From Diplonema papillatum (lineage: Eukaryota > Euglenozoa > Diplonemea > Diplonemida > Diplonemidae): DNA of 64,000 nt. A program made the position numbers and the translations under genes. Within the stretch, counting starts at the first letter, position 1. The number at the start of each line of letters is the position of its first letter. Shown here piece by piece: positions 1 to 10,814 of this stretch. The notes beneath the pieces are model-generated. The model did not search any database and was not told the origin of the DNA. It saw nothing but the letters and a program-made list of their open reading frames with translations. The stretch lies in assembly GCA_030068145.1 (NCBI GenBank), contig JAPJBO010000304.1, positions 62,001-126,000 on the forward strand, given 5' to 3'.

Positions 1-1653
1 GTATCACACGCGCCCCCAGTATAATCTAAGTATAATTATATCGGGCCGAACTTGTCCAAGGGGGGTCGTCATTTTTTTCTAAAACCCCGGGAACAGAGAA
101 ACCAGGGACACCTGCGCTCATAGCATCAAAGATTGGTCGATTTAGTGACACCTTTGGTGACTGTATGCGCTGCAATAGGATGGTCATTTTTGAACGGTCG
201 CCAGGAGAATGACTGATATAACAAGTGATTGCTTGTTATATAACAAGTGATTGCTTGGTATATAACAAGTGTTTGGCTGCAATTTCATAAGGAACCTGGG
301 GTTTGTACCTACCTACGCTTACCTACGAGAGAAAATCACGTGATCTGCAAGACACAAGGCTCCACCTGGTCCAGACAAAAATATCGGGGAGTTTCGGGGA
401 AATTCGGGGAGTTTCAGGGTATTTCCTTTGTGGCGACCACTTTCCCTCTTGGCGATGGCGGGGAGGGGGCTACGCTATTACGGCCCTACCTTGCGCAGAG
501 CGGTCCCGTGTTTGGTTATGCCCCGAAGACGAAGATAGAGGCTGAGAAGGAAGGACAGACTGGGAGGACGCCCGAACCGACACCGAAGTCGAGACGCAAG
601 CTGCGACCATCAGCCCAAAGCGCCACAACGGAAGCGGCGGATGCCGGCGCCAACACCGCCATCGAGAACGCCGCAGAAGGCGACGACACTAGGACGGCCG
701 CTGCAACGAAGCGGCGGCGTAAGGACTCGCCATCATCGAAGACAGAGGTGCGAGATAAGGTGCCAGTGACGAAGAGAGGTAGCACGAAGAGGTAGATTAT
801 CGCCATGTACGGACCTTGGACTTTTCTGGAGCATCTGGGTGGGATATTATGGTCCCCTGAGTGCTTTTCTGCCCGCCAGGTGTTGTGTCCTGCCACTGGG
901 GGTAATTTTCTGGCAGTCTCGGGCTTCAGGAAGGCGTAACGGTAACAGTCAATCTCGCTCCCCGAATAGGCAAAACCCCCTGATTTCGTTGACAGGCCGA
1001 AAACCCTCCTTTTTTGGCTTTGGTGCAAATACGCAGTTCCGCAGCTTTTTGGCCGTAAATTCGGTGCCATGCCGCAGTGGAGGTGATGTGTAATACCCGG
1101 AGTACGGCCTTGGGCGAAAATGTCAAAAAACACGAAATCACGCTCGTTTGGCTGGGCCGTGGTACCCGGCTCGGGGTTTTTCACACGACAAGAAACTTCG
1201 ACCCACAGAAAAACCCCGAATGAGCGGTTCGGGTGTGCAAATGCCAAGCGTGCTTACAGCAACCGTTTGTTTTTGCCAAAAGCCTAGTGTCTTGCAGATC
1301 ACGTGACTTTCTCTCGTAGGTAGGTACAAACCCCAGGTTCCTTATGAAATTGCAGCCAAACACTTGTTATATAACAAGCAATCACTTGTTATATAACAAG
1401 CAATCACTTGTTATATAACAAGCAATCACTTGTTATATCAGTCATTCTCCTGGCGACTGTTCAAAAATGACCATCCTATTGCAGCGCATACAGTCACCAA
1501 AGGTGTCGCTAAATCGACGAATCTTTGATGCTATGGGCGCAGGTGTCCCTGGTCTCTCTGTTCCCGGGGTTTTAGAAAAAAATGACGACCCCCCTTGGAC
1601 AAGTTCGGCCCGATATAATTATACTTAGATTATACCGGGGGCGCGTGTGATAC
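1..1653. mobile_element. Foldback DNA element with ~360-bp terminal inverted repeats
   Basis: The first ~362 bases match the reverse complement of about 1281-1653, starting from GTATCACACGCGCCCC at base 1 and ending with the complementary sequence at 1653. The outer arms carry AT-rich palindromic repeats built on AACAAGTGAT (about 220-285 and 1365-1440). The ~920-bp interior has only short overlapping reading frames with no recognisable transposase, so this looks like a non-autonomous foldback element. The left end coincides with the window edge, so a target-site duplication cannot be checked and the element could extend further left. Confidence 0.8.
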
Positions 1654-1935
1654 GTGCCTGTTGCTCCCGAGAAGACACGGAATGGAAAGATCGGTCACGA
1701 AATCGTCAGAATACCACCTCGGATCACACAAAAGGTTGACCCCCATGGCCCTCCTGTTGCACCCCACTTCACCACATCACCCTGAACGCACTTCAGAACT
1801 GGGATGGCGGGTACTGAGCCCACAGGGTGCTAGGCCCTCGTGGTGCCCCTTGTGGTATAGTACGGTGACACAGGGGAAAGCTGTTGCAGCCCACAAACCC
1901 ACCATCCCCGCCTCTAATTTGGTCAATCAAAGATG
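1653..1935. other. Spacer with no recognised feature
   Basis: No conserved reading frame, RNA gene or repeat seen elsewhere in the window was recognised in this stretch. Confidence 0.4.
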
Positions 1936-2290
1936 GTTTTAATCCGGAGCATGCCTGGGAACTCTGTTCCCGGGGTGCTACAGAAAAACTGGCGACCCCC
2001 TCGATGGCAAAACACGAGAATGCGTTTTTCGCAAAACCTAATTTTGGGCTTAAGCCCGTCAATATCGAGCTTCGGAGCCCACCGAGGGTCGGAATGAAAA
2101 GATCGGATTCAAAACAGTTCAAAAACGCCCTCGGACCAAAGAAAATGACGAGGGGTTGACCTCCAGATGGGTTCTTCCATATTTGAACGGTCGCCAGGAG
2201 AATGACTGAAATAACAAGTGATCACTTGTTATATAACAAGTGATCACTTGTTATATAACAAGTGACCACTTGTTACATCACTTGTTAGAA
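1936..2290 (+). repeat. Relative of the foldback element with palindromic AACAAGTGATCACTTGTT repeats
   Basis: About 1960-2190 contains phrases shared with the arms of the element at 1-1653: the CTCTGTTCCCGGGG block and the block leading into GAATGACTGA. It then runs into about four palindromes of the AACAAGTGATCACTTGTT type (2213-2290). Parts of the same family recur reverse-complemented at 15845-15975, 16225-16270 and 16545-16600. No coding capacity is seen. Confidence 0.65.
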
Positions 2291-2536
2291 ATATAACTAG
2301 TTATGTCCCAAAAAAAACAGCTAACAAGTGCGTCGTGTAGTACTAATATTCTCCTCCTTGGTGAGCGTCTCGTGCTGCAATTAGCTCCAGTCTCAGTGCC
2401 GCTGCGTAAAAGGGTCAGTAGAAAACGAACCAACTGTTAATGATCTTCGTGTGTTTGCCACATTTCCATCGTGGCGCCTCAGAACACGGAAAGCTAGGGG
2501 AAAAACCAGCAAAATATATCCGAACAACACCTAGAA

Positions 2537-3310
2537 TTGTTGTCCAAAAATAAAGAAAAATGCTGTCCACGCTTCCTGTTGGGGAAACCACTACCACAGT
2601 CGAGCAAAATCTCCAACGAGAAGACACGCAAGGTGGAGAAGCCGGATATCGTCAGCTCGTACAACACGCACGTGGGCGGCGTCGACATGGGCGATCAGCT
2701 CATGGCGAGTTGCGGGCGACTCATGAAGGGCCGGCGTTGGTACCTCAAACTTTTTTTCTACTACTACTAGTCGAGGTCTCGACTGTGAAGCCTACATCGT
2801 GTGGAAAATTGGAAAATGCTTAGGACTGACAAGAAAGGAAGAACACCTTCACTTCCCGATTTCAAGCGCAAGCTGGCGATGGAGCTCCTTTCCGCCGAAA
2901 AGGACTGCCCAACAGGGTGCTCTACAGAGACGGGAACCCCTTCCAACAAAACGATGCCGCCACCCTCACCTTCGCCCCAATTTGCTCGCAAGACAGAAAA
3001 GCAGAAGCACGGCGTTAAGCACAGGTTGAACGGGCTATTTCACAACCTCGTCAAGCTGGATCAGCAGCGACAGTGCATACGCCACGTGCAGCGCAAAGGT
3101 GCTCTTTACAAATGCGAGCAGTGCGATGTTACTCTTTGCCCTGTGGAGGGTTTCGGAAGGTACCACGCCATGGCGCAACATCTCTTCGATGACCCAACCA
3201 TGCAAGGCACCGTTGACCGTTTGAAGGACCCCAACGGCCGGCACTTCAAGAGAGGGAGGGATCTTACACTGTCGGCTGGCCACAGAATCAGCAACGTTGC
3301 AAAGAAGTAG
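2537..3310 (+). pseudogene. piggyBac-type transposase, C-terminal remnant
   Basis: The translation shows the end of the piggyBac DDE domain, with the GGVDMGDQL block at about 2671-2700 followed by the WYLKLFFYYY block. Further on is the C-terminal zinc-binding tail with YKCEQCDVTLC at about 3110-3140 and a following YH. In the family this protein cuts and pastes the element at TTAA sites. Here the first ~350 residues are missing and the catalytic core is absent. An in-frame stop at 2768-2770 and at least one frameshift before 2801 separate the two blocks. It is therefore a dead fragment on the plus strand, opposite to the host genes. Confidence 0.85.
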
Positions 3311-3389
3311 TGGAATCAGAGACCCTTTCTCCTCGTCGCTGCACCAAATCAAATGATCATCTCTTCACACACCCGTTTTTTGTGTTAAC

Positions 3390-3480
3390 AATGCATTGTT
3401 GGTACTAAAAATTAGTAGTTGGCAGCGTACTAAAAGCAACTCACCAAATCAGGTGAAAAGCCGCTAGTGCGCACAAACAA
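3390..3480 (-). repeat. Dispersed ~90-bp element, copy 1 (GTGCGCACTAGCGG end)
   Basis: The reverse complement matches 33604-33690. Both contain GTGCGCACTAGCGG, a CACCTG..TTTGGT middle and the GCTGCCAACTACTAATT block. A shorter copy of one end is at 10766-10812. No function recognised. Confidence 0.6.
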
Positions 3481-3527
3481 AATTCCGCCTTCGAGCACTC
3501 ACCCCCCGTCTTCTGCTACTGTCCCAT

Positions 3528-3885
3528 GCTGGCTGGGTCCCGGGTTTCGCGGTGGCATCTGTTCGTCATACGGGCAACAGTTTTGTCAGATGAAGGGCGC
3601 ATTTGAAAGATCTGTGACGTATCTTTCCAAAGAAGCAAACACCGACTACTATTAGTTGGATATGCACTGGCTGGGTGTGGCTTGGGTCCCTGGCACGTGC
3701 CAGAGCTTGGGTTCTGTAATGAGCAAAGGCAAGCACTCGAAAAACACCCATTTCTGGCCAGGCCCCAAGTTTTGCAGTGGCATCTGCTTGGCAGCTTGGG
3801 CAGCAGTTTTGTCCGATGAAGGGTGATTTTGAAAGATTTGTGACATATCTTTCCAAAGAAGTAAGTATGGATTACTTTCGTTGTG
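3528..3885. repeat. Pair of ~125-bp direct repeats near the piggyBac right end
   Basis: About 3530-3655 and 3768-3880 share TGGCATCTG, CAGTTTTGTC.GATGAAGGG and TATCTTTCCAAAGAAG blocks in the same order. They lie between the transposase remnant and the putative right end, where piggyBac elements often carry subterminal repeats. Confidence 0.55.
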
Positions 3886-4047
3886 TCTTCATAGTTGAGA
3901 TGATCTCCGCAACTTTTTTTGAATAGAATAGTTAAGTAGCAGCACCAAACACGATATGCTTTTTGTTCTTTGCCTTTTCTCACGAAAGGGAGGTCGGCCC
4001 TGCTTCAGGTTACATTGATTTTTCAACATATATATATATATATATAT

Positions 4048-4070
4048 GTCTCCCGTCCGTAAGGGGTTAA
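4048..4070 (+). mobile_element. Putative piggyBac right terminus and TTAA target site
   Basis: Read inward from the right, the sequence is TTAA followed by CCCCTTACGGACGGGAGAC. This has the TTAA-CCC(C)T arrangement typical of piggyBac ends. A second AGGGGTTAATATTAA follows at about 4092-4106. No matching left end was found upstream, in line with a truncated element. An (AT)n run sits just inside at 4027-4047. Confidence 0.5.
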
Positions 4071-4132
4071 TATTAAGGGTCACCTACCTTAGGGGTTAAT
4101 ATTAATCTTCTAAGACTAGCGTCTTATACGAC

Positions 4133-4275
4133 TAAAAAGAAAAAGAGAGAGAGAGAGAGAGAGAGAGACGAGTTAGAGTGCAGGGACCATCTCTCCGAGG
4201 AGTATCCGGTCGCCCCACTACTATCCCGTACTACTACGGCGGGCGCAAGTCGTTGCGCCGTGGGCGCGGAGCGAG
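4133..4275 (+). repeat. (GA)n plus dispersed repeat, copy 1
   Basis: A GA microsatellite (about 4139-4169) is followed by GAGTTAGAGTGCAGGGACC and a block ending CGGGCGCAAGTCG. The same order, including the GA run, occurs at 59228-59345. A shorter copy without the GA run is at 18774-18832. Confidence 0.65.
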
Positions 4276-4781
4276 CCGTGGCCCTGTCAAAGATGATTGT
4301 TGCACCGATGGTGGCGCAGCCGGGGGCGTTCTGACTGGCGGACGAGACCGCCTGGCAGGCGTGTGTTGACACGTTGTTTCGCGGGCTCTCCTCCTTTTGG
4401 CAATAGCCCGCCCTATGGCGGCGGCTAGCATCTTGACAGAGAATCTCAACTCCCACTGAACATAGGGTACGTCGTGCGGATATTCAGGCACGGCATCGTT
4501 CCAGCTGTTACGGGCGCAAATTGTTTCCAGCTTGCCCAACATCCACTCGGTCTTCCGTCCAGCCGCAAAGCGTGGGCGGTGGGTACAACCCGGCATAGCC
4601 GGCGCACCAAAACAGCGGAGGGAACAGACCCCCTGCCGCCACTTCCCAGGGGGAAGGAGGCGACTCCTGAGTCGGCGCAGCACAGGTCGTTGATAGCTCG
4701 CATAAGGTACCCAATTTGCAGCCCCTTCTCGGCGAAGGTAGGAGGGAAAAAGAGAGTCAGACAAACGAGTAATGCGAATAC

Positions 4782-6211
4782 CTGCGCTCTGCTCGGCGCT
4801 TGCCCGGGCTGCTTGACAGGTGAACCGCTGCCGGGAGACACGGGCGACCCGGATCCCGCGCGCACCGTGGTCACGGGGGACCCTGTCTCCGTGGCGGTGT
4901 CCGTCCGCCAGGCCGCTGGTTTGAACCCGGGGGCTGCCGTTTGCCGCGCGGTCTGCGGCTCCGACGTCCCCGACTCGCTCGGCGCCTCGTCCGCCGGCCC
5001 CCTCTTCGCGCCCTTCGCGGGCGGCGGTTCAGCAGCGGTTTTAGTAGACGGAACCGCCGCCGCCGAGGCGGCGCCGTTTGCCGTCGGTTCTTCGGCGAAG
5101 CTCGCCTCGGGGTGCGAGCCGCGCCGCTCTTGGCGCTGCGGCGGCGTGCGCAGGGGATGCCTGGGATCGGCGGAGACGGAGTCGTCGGCCGCCTCGCCCG
5201 CCGCCTGCTGCTGGGCCAGCGGGGTCCGCAGGTGTTGGGGGGGCGCTTGCTGCGGCCCGGTGCTGTTGCCGTTGGAAGCGGCCGGTTGGCCGTCGCGGGC
5301 GCGGGCACTAGGCGGCGCGCGGGGGACGCACTGCACCGCCGACGGCGCCCAGTTGCCGCCGGGCTCGCTGGCTTCCGCCAGCGGGCTGCGGACGCGGAAA
5401 CCGGCGGCCGGCGGTTGCTGCTGCTGCTGCTGCTGCTGAAGTTGCTGCTGCTGCAGTTGCTGCTGCTGCGAGGGCAACTTCCGCGCGTTCGCGGCCGTGC
5501 CGCTGGGTTCGCTAGCGTCCGCCGGCGGGCTGCGGACGCGGAAACCGGCGGCCGGCGGTTGCTGCTGCACTTGCTGCTGCTGAAGTTGCTGCTGCTGCTG
5601 CTGCGAGGGCAACTTCCGCGCGTTCGCGGCCGTCCAGCTAGCGCCTGCGCCCTGCCGCGTTGCTGCCGCGCCGCCGGCAAACTCTGCGTTCTGCTGCGCC
5701 GCAGCGTCCGGCGCGCCCTGGCGCCCGCCAGCACCCCCCGGCTGCGGCACGGTCCGGTCGAACGCCGCGACATACGGGGGCTGGCTCGGCTGCGCCGCCC
5801 GTTGGACGGGCCGCGGCTTACCGGGGCCCTGCGGCGCGCCGGCGAAAGAGGCGCGGGTGTGGGGCGCGTCCTTGGCCGGGACGGACTGCGGGGGAAGGGG
5901 TGATATCATGGGCTTCCGCGTCGAGCTCCCGCCCCGCTCGCGGTGGCTGCGCGTGGCGGTGGGGACGTCGAACGCGGTCGACACGTCGGACGCGGCCCCC
6001 AGCGGGAACGGCGGGCGCTTGGCTTGCGGGAGGTCCGGGTTGGTGCCGTGTCTGGTGGCCCCGTTGGGCCCCCCGCCCGCCTGCTTCCGGCGCTGCAGCG
6101 CGATCGGTGCGTGGTCGAGGGCCAGCTCGAGGGCACTCAGGCTGCAGATCAGGTCGGCCGCTTTCCGCTCGTCGTCGAACCCGTTTTCCTGGTACGACGG
6201 CCGTCGGGTAC
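4782..6211 (-). CDS. Gln/Pro-rich low-complexity protein, large internal exon
   Basis: One open exon of ~476 codons, not recognised as a family member. The N-terminal ~60 residues (TRRPSYQENG..., then a helical stretch with RKAADLICSLSALELALD) look folded. The rest is disordered and rich in Ser, Pro, Ala and Gln. It holds two near-identical internal repeats, each a poly-Gln run followed by PPAAGFRVRSP, on the reverse complement of about 5395-5475 and 5545-5610. The 3' edge is a GT donor after the Ala-Gln codons at 4782. The 5' edge is an AG acceptor at 6212-6213, also present in the partial copy at 6455-6860. An in-frame ATG exists at 6257 but is probably intronic. Neighbouring exons were not found. 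Confidence 0.65.
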
Positions 6212-6299
6212 CTGTTTTTAGCTTTTGTTGTGAGTTAAGGGTGTTTTGTGTGTGCATTCAGCCGGGGCTGCAGTTTTTATAGACTGTTTCGCATGGGCT

Positions 6300-6350
6300 T
6301 TTTTTAGAGTGAAACGTTCGCTTGAAAATCCGGGGTTTTAAAGTGTGGGA
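6300..6350 (+). repeat. Dispersed motif AGTTCGCTTGA..ATCCGGGG, copy 1
   Basis: The sequence TAGAGTGAAACGTTCGCTTG followed by AAATCCGGGGTTTTAAAGT recurs with small changes at 18835-18885, 32945-32985, 36870-36915 and later tandem copies, 48527-48575 and, reversed, 61130-61170. In the last copy it starts a few bases inside a predicted GT donor. Confidence 0.6.
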
Positions 6351-6454
6351 GTATTCGTAGTGGCAAATGCATTGGAAACGACGAAACAAAACGCTTTTGC
6401 AGCGTGTTGTTTTGGGAGAAGGTCAGCCAGAACGATCATGTTCGCTCGCCAAAG

Positions 6455-6860
6455 CTACGCCGCCCGCTGCTTGCCGGGGCCGGCGAAAGAGGCGCGGGCG
6501 TGGGTGGGGTGTGTTCCTGGCCGCCGGCGGCCGGGAGGGATTCGGGGGGAAGGGGTGATATCATGGGCTTCCGCGTCGAGCTCCCGCCCCGCTCGCGGTG
6601 GCTGCGCGTGGCGGTGGGGACGTCGAACGCGGTCGACACGTCGGACGCGGCCCCCAGCGGGAACGGCGGGCGCTTGGCTTGCGGGAGGTCCGGGTTGGTG
6701 CCGTGTCTGGTGGCCCCGTTGGCCGCCTGCTTCCGGCGCTGCAGCGCGATCGGTGCGTGGTCGAGAGCCAGCTCGAGGGATCTCAGGCTGCAGATCAGGT
6801 CGGCCGCTTTCTGCTCGTCGTCGAGCCCGTTTTCCTGGTACGACGGCCGTCGGGTACCTG
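6455..6860 (-). pseudogene. Partial upstream copy of the Gln-rich protein exon
   Basis: This repeats the 5' ~300 bases of the exon at 4782-6211, including the acceptor, with small indels (a Gly-Gly-Gly-Pro deletion near 6720) and substitutions. It then diverges after the SPLPP block. No continuation to the poly-Gln part exists here, so it is a partial duplication unless it serves as an alternative exon. Confidence 0.7.
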
Positions 6861-8040
6861 TTTTGAAGCGGATTAGTAGGTCGGCAGTCTGAAGTCTCCC
6901 ATTGACCGTAGAAAAACTCGTTGCACAATAAGGCGCACTCAGAATCTTGAGTAAATCGCGCTTTGCGTCGAAAACCCTGCTCTTCTCGATAAGGCGAAGC
7001 GCACTTCACACGGCCAAACCCGAAGAAAGCGAGCCAAACTATTTGTACCAATACCGTGGGTATGGGTTGATGACTACGACGTAAAGGAAGGAGGGTTGAA
7101 GGAGTTGAAATCAGTGGCAAGGTGCAGCTCGTTTTGGGTGAGCGTGGCACTCCGTCGTGAAACCTTGTGAGGTCCCCTAACGCGTTTACGGGACCTCACC
7201 ACGAATTGTATGTGCTTCCAGCTGGCTACTAAGGCACAGTGCATACATGCAAGATACTGAGGGGTGGGGTCAAAAAAAGTCCATGCGAAACAGTCTTAAT
7301 CCGGTGTCCCTGCTCAAAAAGAATTGGTGAACTAACGGTTTCCTGGGGCGACGGCCTTCGGGGATCTATAATTTCCGGGCTAGATGTATGACAACACAGC
7401 TCTAACGAGCCAACCCCACTTTTACGGGGTCCAGCCTAGTAGCACTTTGTCGTAGTTGACCGTCGTTGTAGTCAATTCTTGCGATTCATCGAGGGAATTC
7501 CACATGGCATTACGAACGAACTTCAGGTTCCTTTGGGCTGGCTGGCGGGGAAATCTTTTTTGGGTCTGGTGGAGTGACCTCCTGGGATAGCCTATTCTCT
7601 CACACATGGTCGCTATCTCGGGGGAGCTACCCCTTCGTTCGTTAGACCCTTGTCTTTCCCCCTTTTCTGTATTCCAGTGAAACTTGCAGTAGCAGCATTC
7701 TCCTAATGCAGGAGTGAGTAGCAGACGGAGAATTCCCCCCGGGTCGGAGCTAGGAGAGTACCGTCATTGGCAGTGTATTTGCATGTTCAGTTTTTGACTT
7801 TTTTTGGCTTGAATCGATGCCCAGAAATTGTGGTTTTTGCCCGAGCTCGAAGCATACAAACTTAATATCGCCCGAACTGAGCATCACTCGAGCTTGGCAT
7901 CGCCCGGACTTGGCAATGCCCGAGAACTTAGCACCGCCCGAACCCTGCTTCACCAGAACGTAGTATCGTCACAAGAACTTAGCTTGCTTCACCAGAACTA
8001 AGCATCGCTCGAACTTTACTGCTACCCGACTTTTAACTGC
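6861..8040. other. Spacer or intron with degenerate GCATCGCCCGAACTTAG repeats
   Basis: No recognised gene. From about 7840 to 8035 a degenerate ~17-bp unit resembling GCATCGCCCGAACTTAG recurs roughly ten times with many substitutions. The remainder has short overlapping reading frames only. Confidence 0.5.
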
Positions 8041-8101
8041 TGCATCTAGTCTCTCTGGGTGCCGGTTTTCACCGCGCACATGCAAAAAGGGACAAACGCA
8101 C

Positions 8102-8942
8102 CTGACGGGAACGACAGCGCATCCATGGGCGGGGTTTCGACGCCGGAAGCGGGGGGGGCGTCCTCCTGGAACGGGTCAAACGTTTGGTCGTCGAAGAAGA
8201 TGTCGTCGTCTTCGTCGGCCCCTCCGCCGGGTTGCGGGTCGGCCACGTTTTGGCCCCGCCCGCCGTGCGCGGACCGCAGGGACGGCGTGTAGGCGTAGCC
8301 TGGATCTGGCGTCGCGATGTCCCGGGGGAACGGGCTGAGGGGCGGCGTAGGGCCGGGGGACGGCCGGGGCGAGTGCTGATGCGGGGTGAACAAGTCGCCT
8401 TGGGGCTCGCTGGTGGGGCGGGGAGGCGGCGGGGCCCTTCTTTCGAAGACGGCGGCCGGCTGCAGCGGGGGTGTGCCGCCGATGGGGCTGGCGGGCCGGC
8501 TGCTCCTAAGCCACGGCGACCGCAGCCGCGGCGTGAGGCTGCGGCGGGACTCCAACCAGTACCCGCTGCTAGCCATCCGCTCGGCGCTCCGCTGCCGCTC
8601 CGGGCTCACATTCCGAAGCGGCGTAGACCCGTTCGAAAAGTAGTGCTGCGGCACCGAAGCCGGTGGCGGCGGCGGCGGCGGGGGAAGCGGTGGAGGCGGG
8701 GTGTTTGATGATTTCACGGCCGGGTTCCAGTGGAACAGGTCGTCTTCTCCGCCGTCGGACACGTGGATCTCGTGGTACCGAACCCGTTCGTACTCGACCG
8801 CCCGCCGCGGGCTGGCCACGTCGACGAGGGTCAGCATGTCGGCCAAGCTCCTCTTGTGCTCCCCCCATTCTTTCCTCAACGACCGGACGAGCTCCAGCTG
8901 CTCCCCTTCGCTCCTTCCCCCCGGGACCCCGCCCCCAGCCAT
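8102..8942 (-). CDS. Pro-rich protein, first coding exon
   Basis: The exon runs from an ATG at 8942 (MAGGGVPGGRSEGEQL) to a GT donor after 8102 (phase 1). The first ~90 residues are charged and possibly helical (LVRSLRKEWGEHKRSLADML). A poly-Pro run (about residue 90) comes next, then a Ser/Arg/Pro-rich disordered region. It ends in an acidic patch, EDDDIFFDDQTFDPFQED, which resembles linear docking motifs, though none can be named. A possible acceptor lies 5' of the ATG at about 8972, so the ATG could instead be internal. The same start region is copied twice upstream. No family recognised. Confidence 0.65.
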
Positions 8943-9177
8943 CTCTTCTACCTCCCGGGAGGGGGGAAAAACTGAGGATTGTCGTGTGTTGTTTGCCTTC
9001 CAATGCCTTACGGGTCTTAGTTCATAGTGTTTAGGCAGAGCACTGCCTCTCATGCACGATAGATGCTAGTACCAAGTCTTCTTCAAAGAAGATGCTGAAG
9101 AATTGATGACGTTCTTTGCTCCCTTGCAAGCTGCAACCTCTTACAGGTCTTAGATCATAATATTCAGAACAGGGGAG

Positions 9178-9470
9178 CAGTGGTGGAGGCGGGGTGTTTG
9201 ATGATTTCACGGCCGGGTTCCAGTGGAACAGGTCGTCTTCTCCGCCGTCGGACACGTGGATCTCGTGGTACCGAACCCGTTCGTACTCGACCGCCCGCCG
9301 CGGGCTGGCCACGTCGACGAGGGTCAGCATGTCGGCCAAGCTCCTCTTGTGCTCCCCCCATTCTTTCCTCAACGACCGGACGAGCTCCAGCTGCTCCCCT
9401 TCGCTCCTTCCCCCCGGGACCCCGCCCCCAGCCATCTCTTCTACCTCCCGGGAGGGGGGAAAACTGAGGA
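9178..9470 (-). pseudogene. Partial upstream copy 1 of the Pro-rich exon
   Basis: Matches 8695-8975 almost base for base: the start codon region through the SSNTPPPP codons. The reading frame then runs into intron-like sequence. It is separated from the parent by ~200 bp containing the AGGCAGA.CACTGCCTCTCAT element. Confidence 0.85.
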
Positions 9471-9671
9471 TTGTCGTGTGTTGTTTGCCTTCCAATGCCA
9501 TACGGGTCTTAGTTCATAATGTTTAGGCAGAACACTGCCTCTCATGCATGATAGATGCTAGTATCAAGTCAGCATCTTCTTCAAAGAAGATGCTGAAGAA
9601 TTGATGACGTTGCTCCCTTGCAAGCTGCAACCTCTTACAGGTCTTAGTTCATAATATTCAGAACAGGGGAG

Positions 9672-9868
9672 CAGTGGTGGAGGCGGGGTGTTTGATGATT
9701 TCACGGCCGGGTTCCAGTGGAACAGGTCGTCTTCTCCGCCGTCGGACACGTGGATCTCGTGGTACCGAACCCGTTCGTACTCGACCGCCCGCCGCGGGCT
9801 GGCCACGTCGACGAGGGCCAGCATGTCGGCCACGCTCCTCTTGTGCTCCCCTTCGCCCCTTCCCCCGG
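9672..9868 (-). pseudogene. Partial upstream copy 2 of the Pro-rich exon
   Basis: A third copy of the same exon edge, spaced ~490 bp from copy 1, with an internal deletion that removes the stretch coding for LVRSLRKEWG. The right part then changes into unrelated sequence at about 9868. Confidence 0.85.
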
Positions 9869-9869
9869 G

Positions 9870-10382
9870 ACCCCAGGACTTTGCGCAACCGTTGGGTTGA
9901 CAGACCTACCCGGGTTCACAGGGCAAAACTGGAGGGGGTTGGGTATTTTACGGAAGGTGGATGAGGGCGGGTTGGGGGCGCGAGCTTTAAGGCGAAGAAA
10001 AAGCCAGGTAGCGAGAGCGTCGATCGGCGACCGGCTTGTCTGCCAGCGCGATGGGTTCATCGACTACTTCGCTTCTGCGCTGCTGGGAGGCGGTTGGGAG
10101 TATCATCCACTGCCTGATATCTTGGCAACGAAGCTGGACAGCTGGAAATGAGTAAAAAAGAAGGGGGTCTGAGCCAGCGTGTCAAATCGATGCTCAAACA
10201 CGGGAAGAGGCCAGAAGGTTTTCTGTAAAAGAGCATCGACGGGCGAGTGTAAATGTAGAGGCGGTTCTTTCTGAAATTGGATGGTGTTCGGTCAATGGAT
10301 CTTCAATGAGAGCGACGGACGATTTCCAAAAATCGTCTCGTCTCGTGAGGTTCGCACTTCAAAGGCATGGACTGATTTTTGG
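9870..10382. other. Spacer with no recognised feature
   Basis: Only short overlapping reading frames; nothing recognised. Confidence 0.4.
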
Positions 10383-10601
10383 AAATACTCGAGGGACTGC
10401 CTTGTGCTCATTTCGAAGGAGGCTAGAGGGGGAGAAAACAGTACAACTACAAAGTGGGTCTTTTTTGTTGAACGCTTACGCCCGCCACTAAACCCAGATT
10501 TACCTGTGTTTCGTGTGGGCTACAGCACATTTACCTCCTTTGATCTATCGCAACTGGCAGTCTCCTCAAGCATTTCCTACAAAGCCGGTGCTTATACAAA
10601 A
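10383..10601 (+). repeat. Introner-like family F, copy 1 (full length)
   Basis: A ~220-bp element running from AATACTCGAGGGACTGCC to GGTGCTTATACAAAA. Similar sequences are at 18941-19160 and 33212-33435 (plus), and at 57237-57457, 56985-57127, 48718-48914, 23375-23505 and 14225-14325 (reversed, some partial). Several copies lie against a predicted exon edge. Confidence 0.8.
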
Positions 10602-10602
10602 G

Positions 10603-10800
10603 AATTAGTATGGCGCTTTCTTTTGTAAGTGCGCACTAGCGGAGCCCCCGGTTCCCCCGGCATTGTCCTATTCGGTCCGATAGGCTCCTCGGGAACGGGG
10701 ACGTCTTTCCACTTCACCTGGGTCAAGTCCAAATTTTCCTTCGGCATTTTGCGTTTCCTTTTTTGTTTGTGCGCACTAGCGGAACTCACCTGCTTTGGTA
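10603..10800 (-). CDS. Possible small exon between two repeats
   Basis: The reverse strand reads a basic peptide with KRKRKMPKENLDLTQVKWKD followed by a Pro-rich stretch. It is bounded by family F on one side and the GTGCGCACTAGCGG repeat on the other. The residue composition looks protein-like but no family is recognised and the splice sites are unclear. It could be chance. Confidence 0.3.
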
Positions 10801-10814
10801 AGTTTCATGTACCG

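Noticed and set aside
247-1247. Open frames of 182 and 243 codons in the first kilobase
   Set aside because: They overlap on opposite strands, start inside the inverted repeat and show no domain, so they are probably chance frames in a non-autonomous element.
4474-5903. Long plus-strand open frames opposite the Gln-rich exon
   Set aside because: They mirror a GC- and CTG-rich coding exon on the other strand, are low-complexity (Cys, Leu or Arg runs) and lack recognisable domains; the minus-strand exon has matching splice sites and a copy with the same acceptor.
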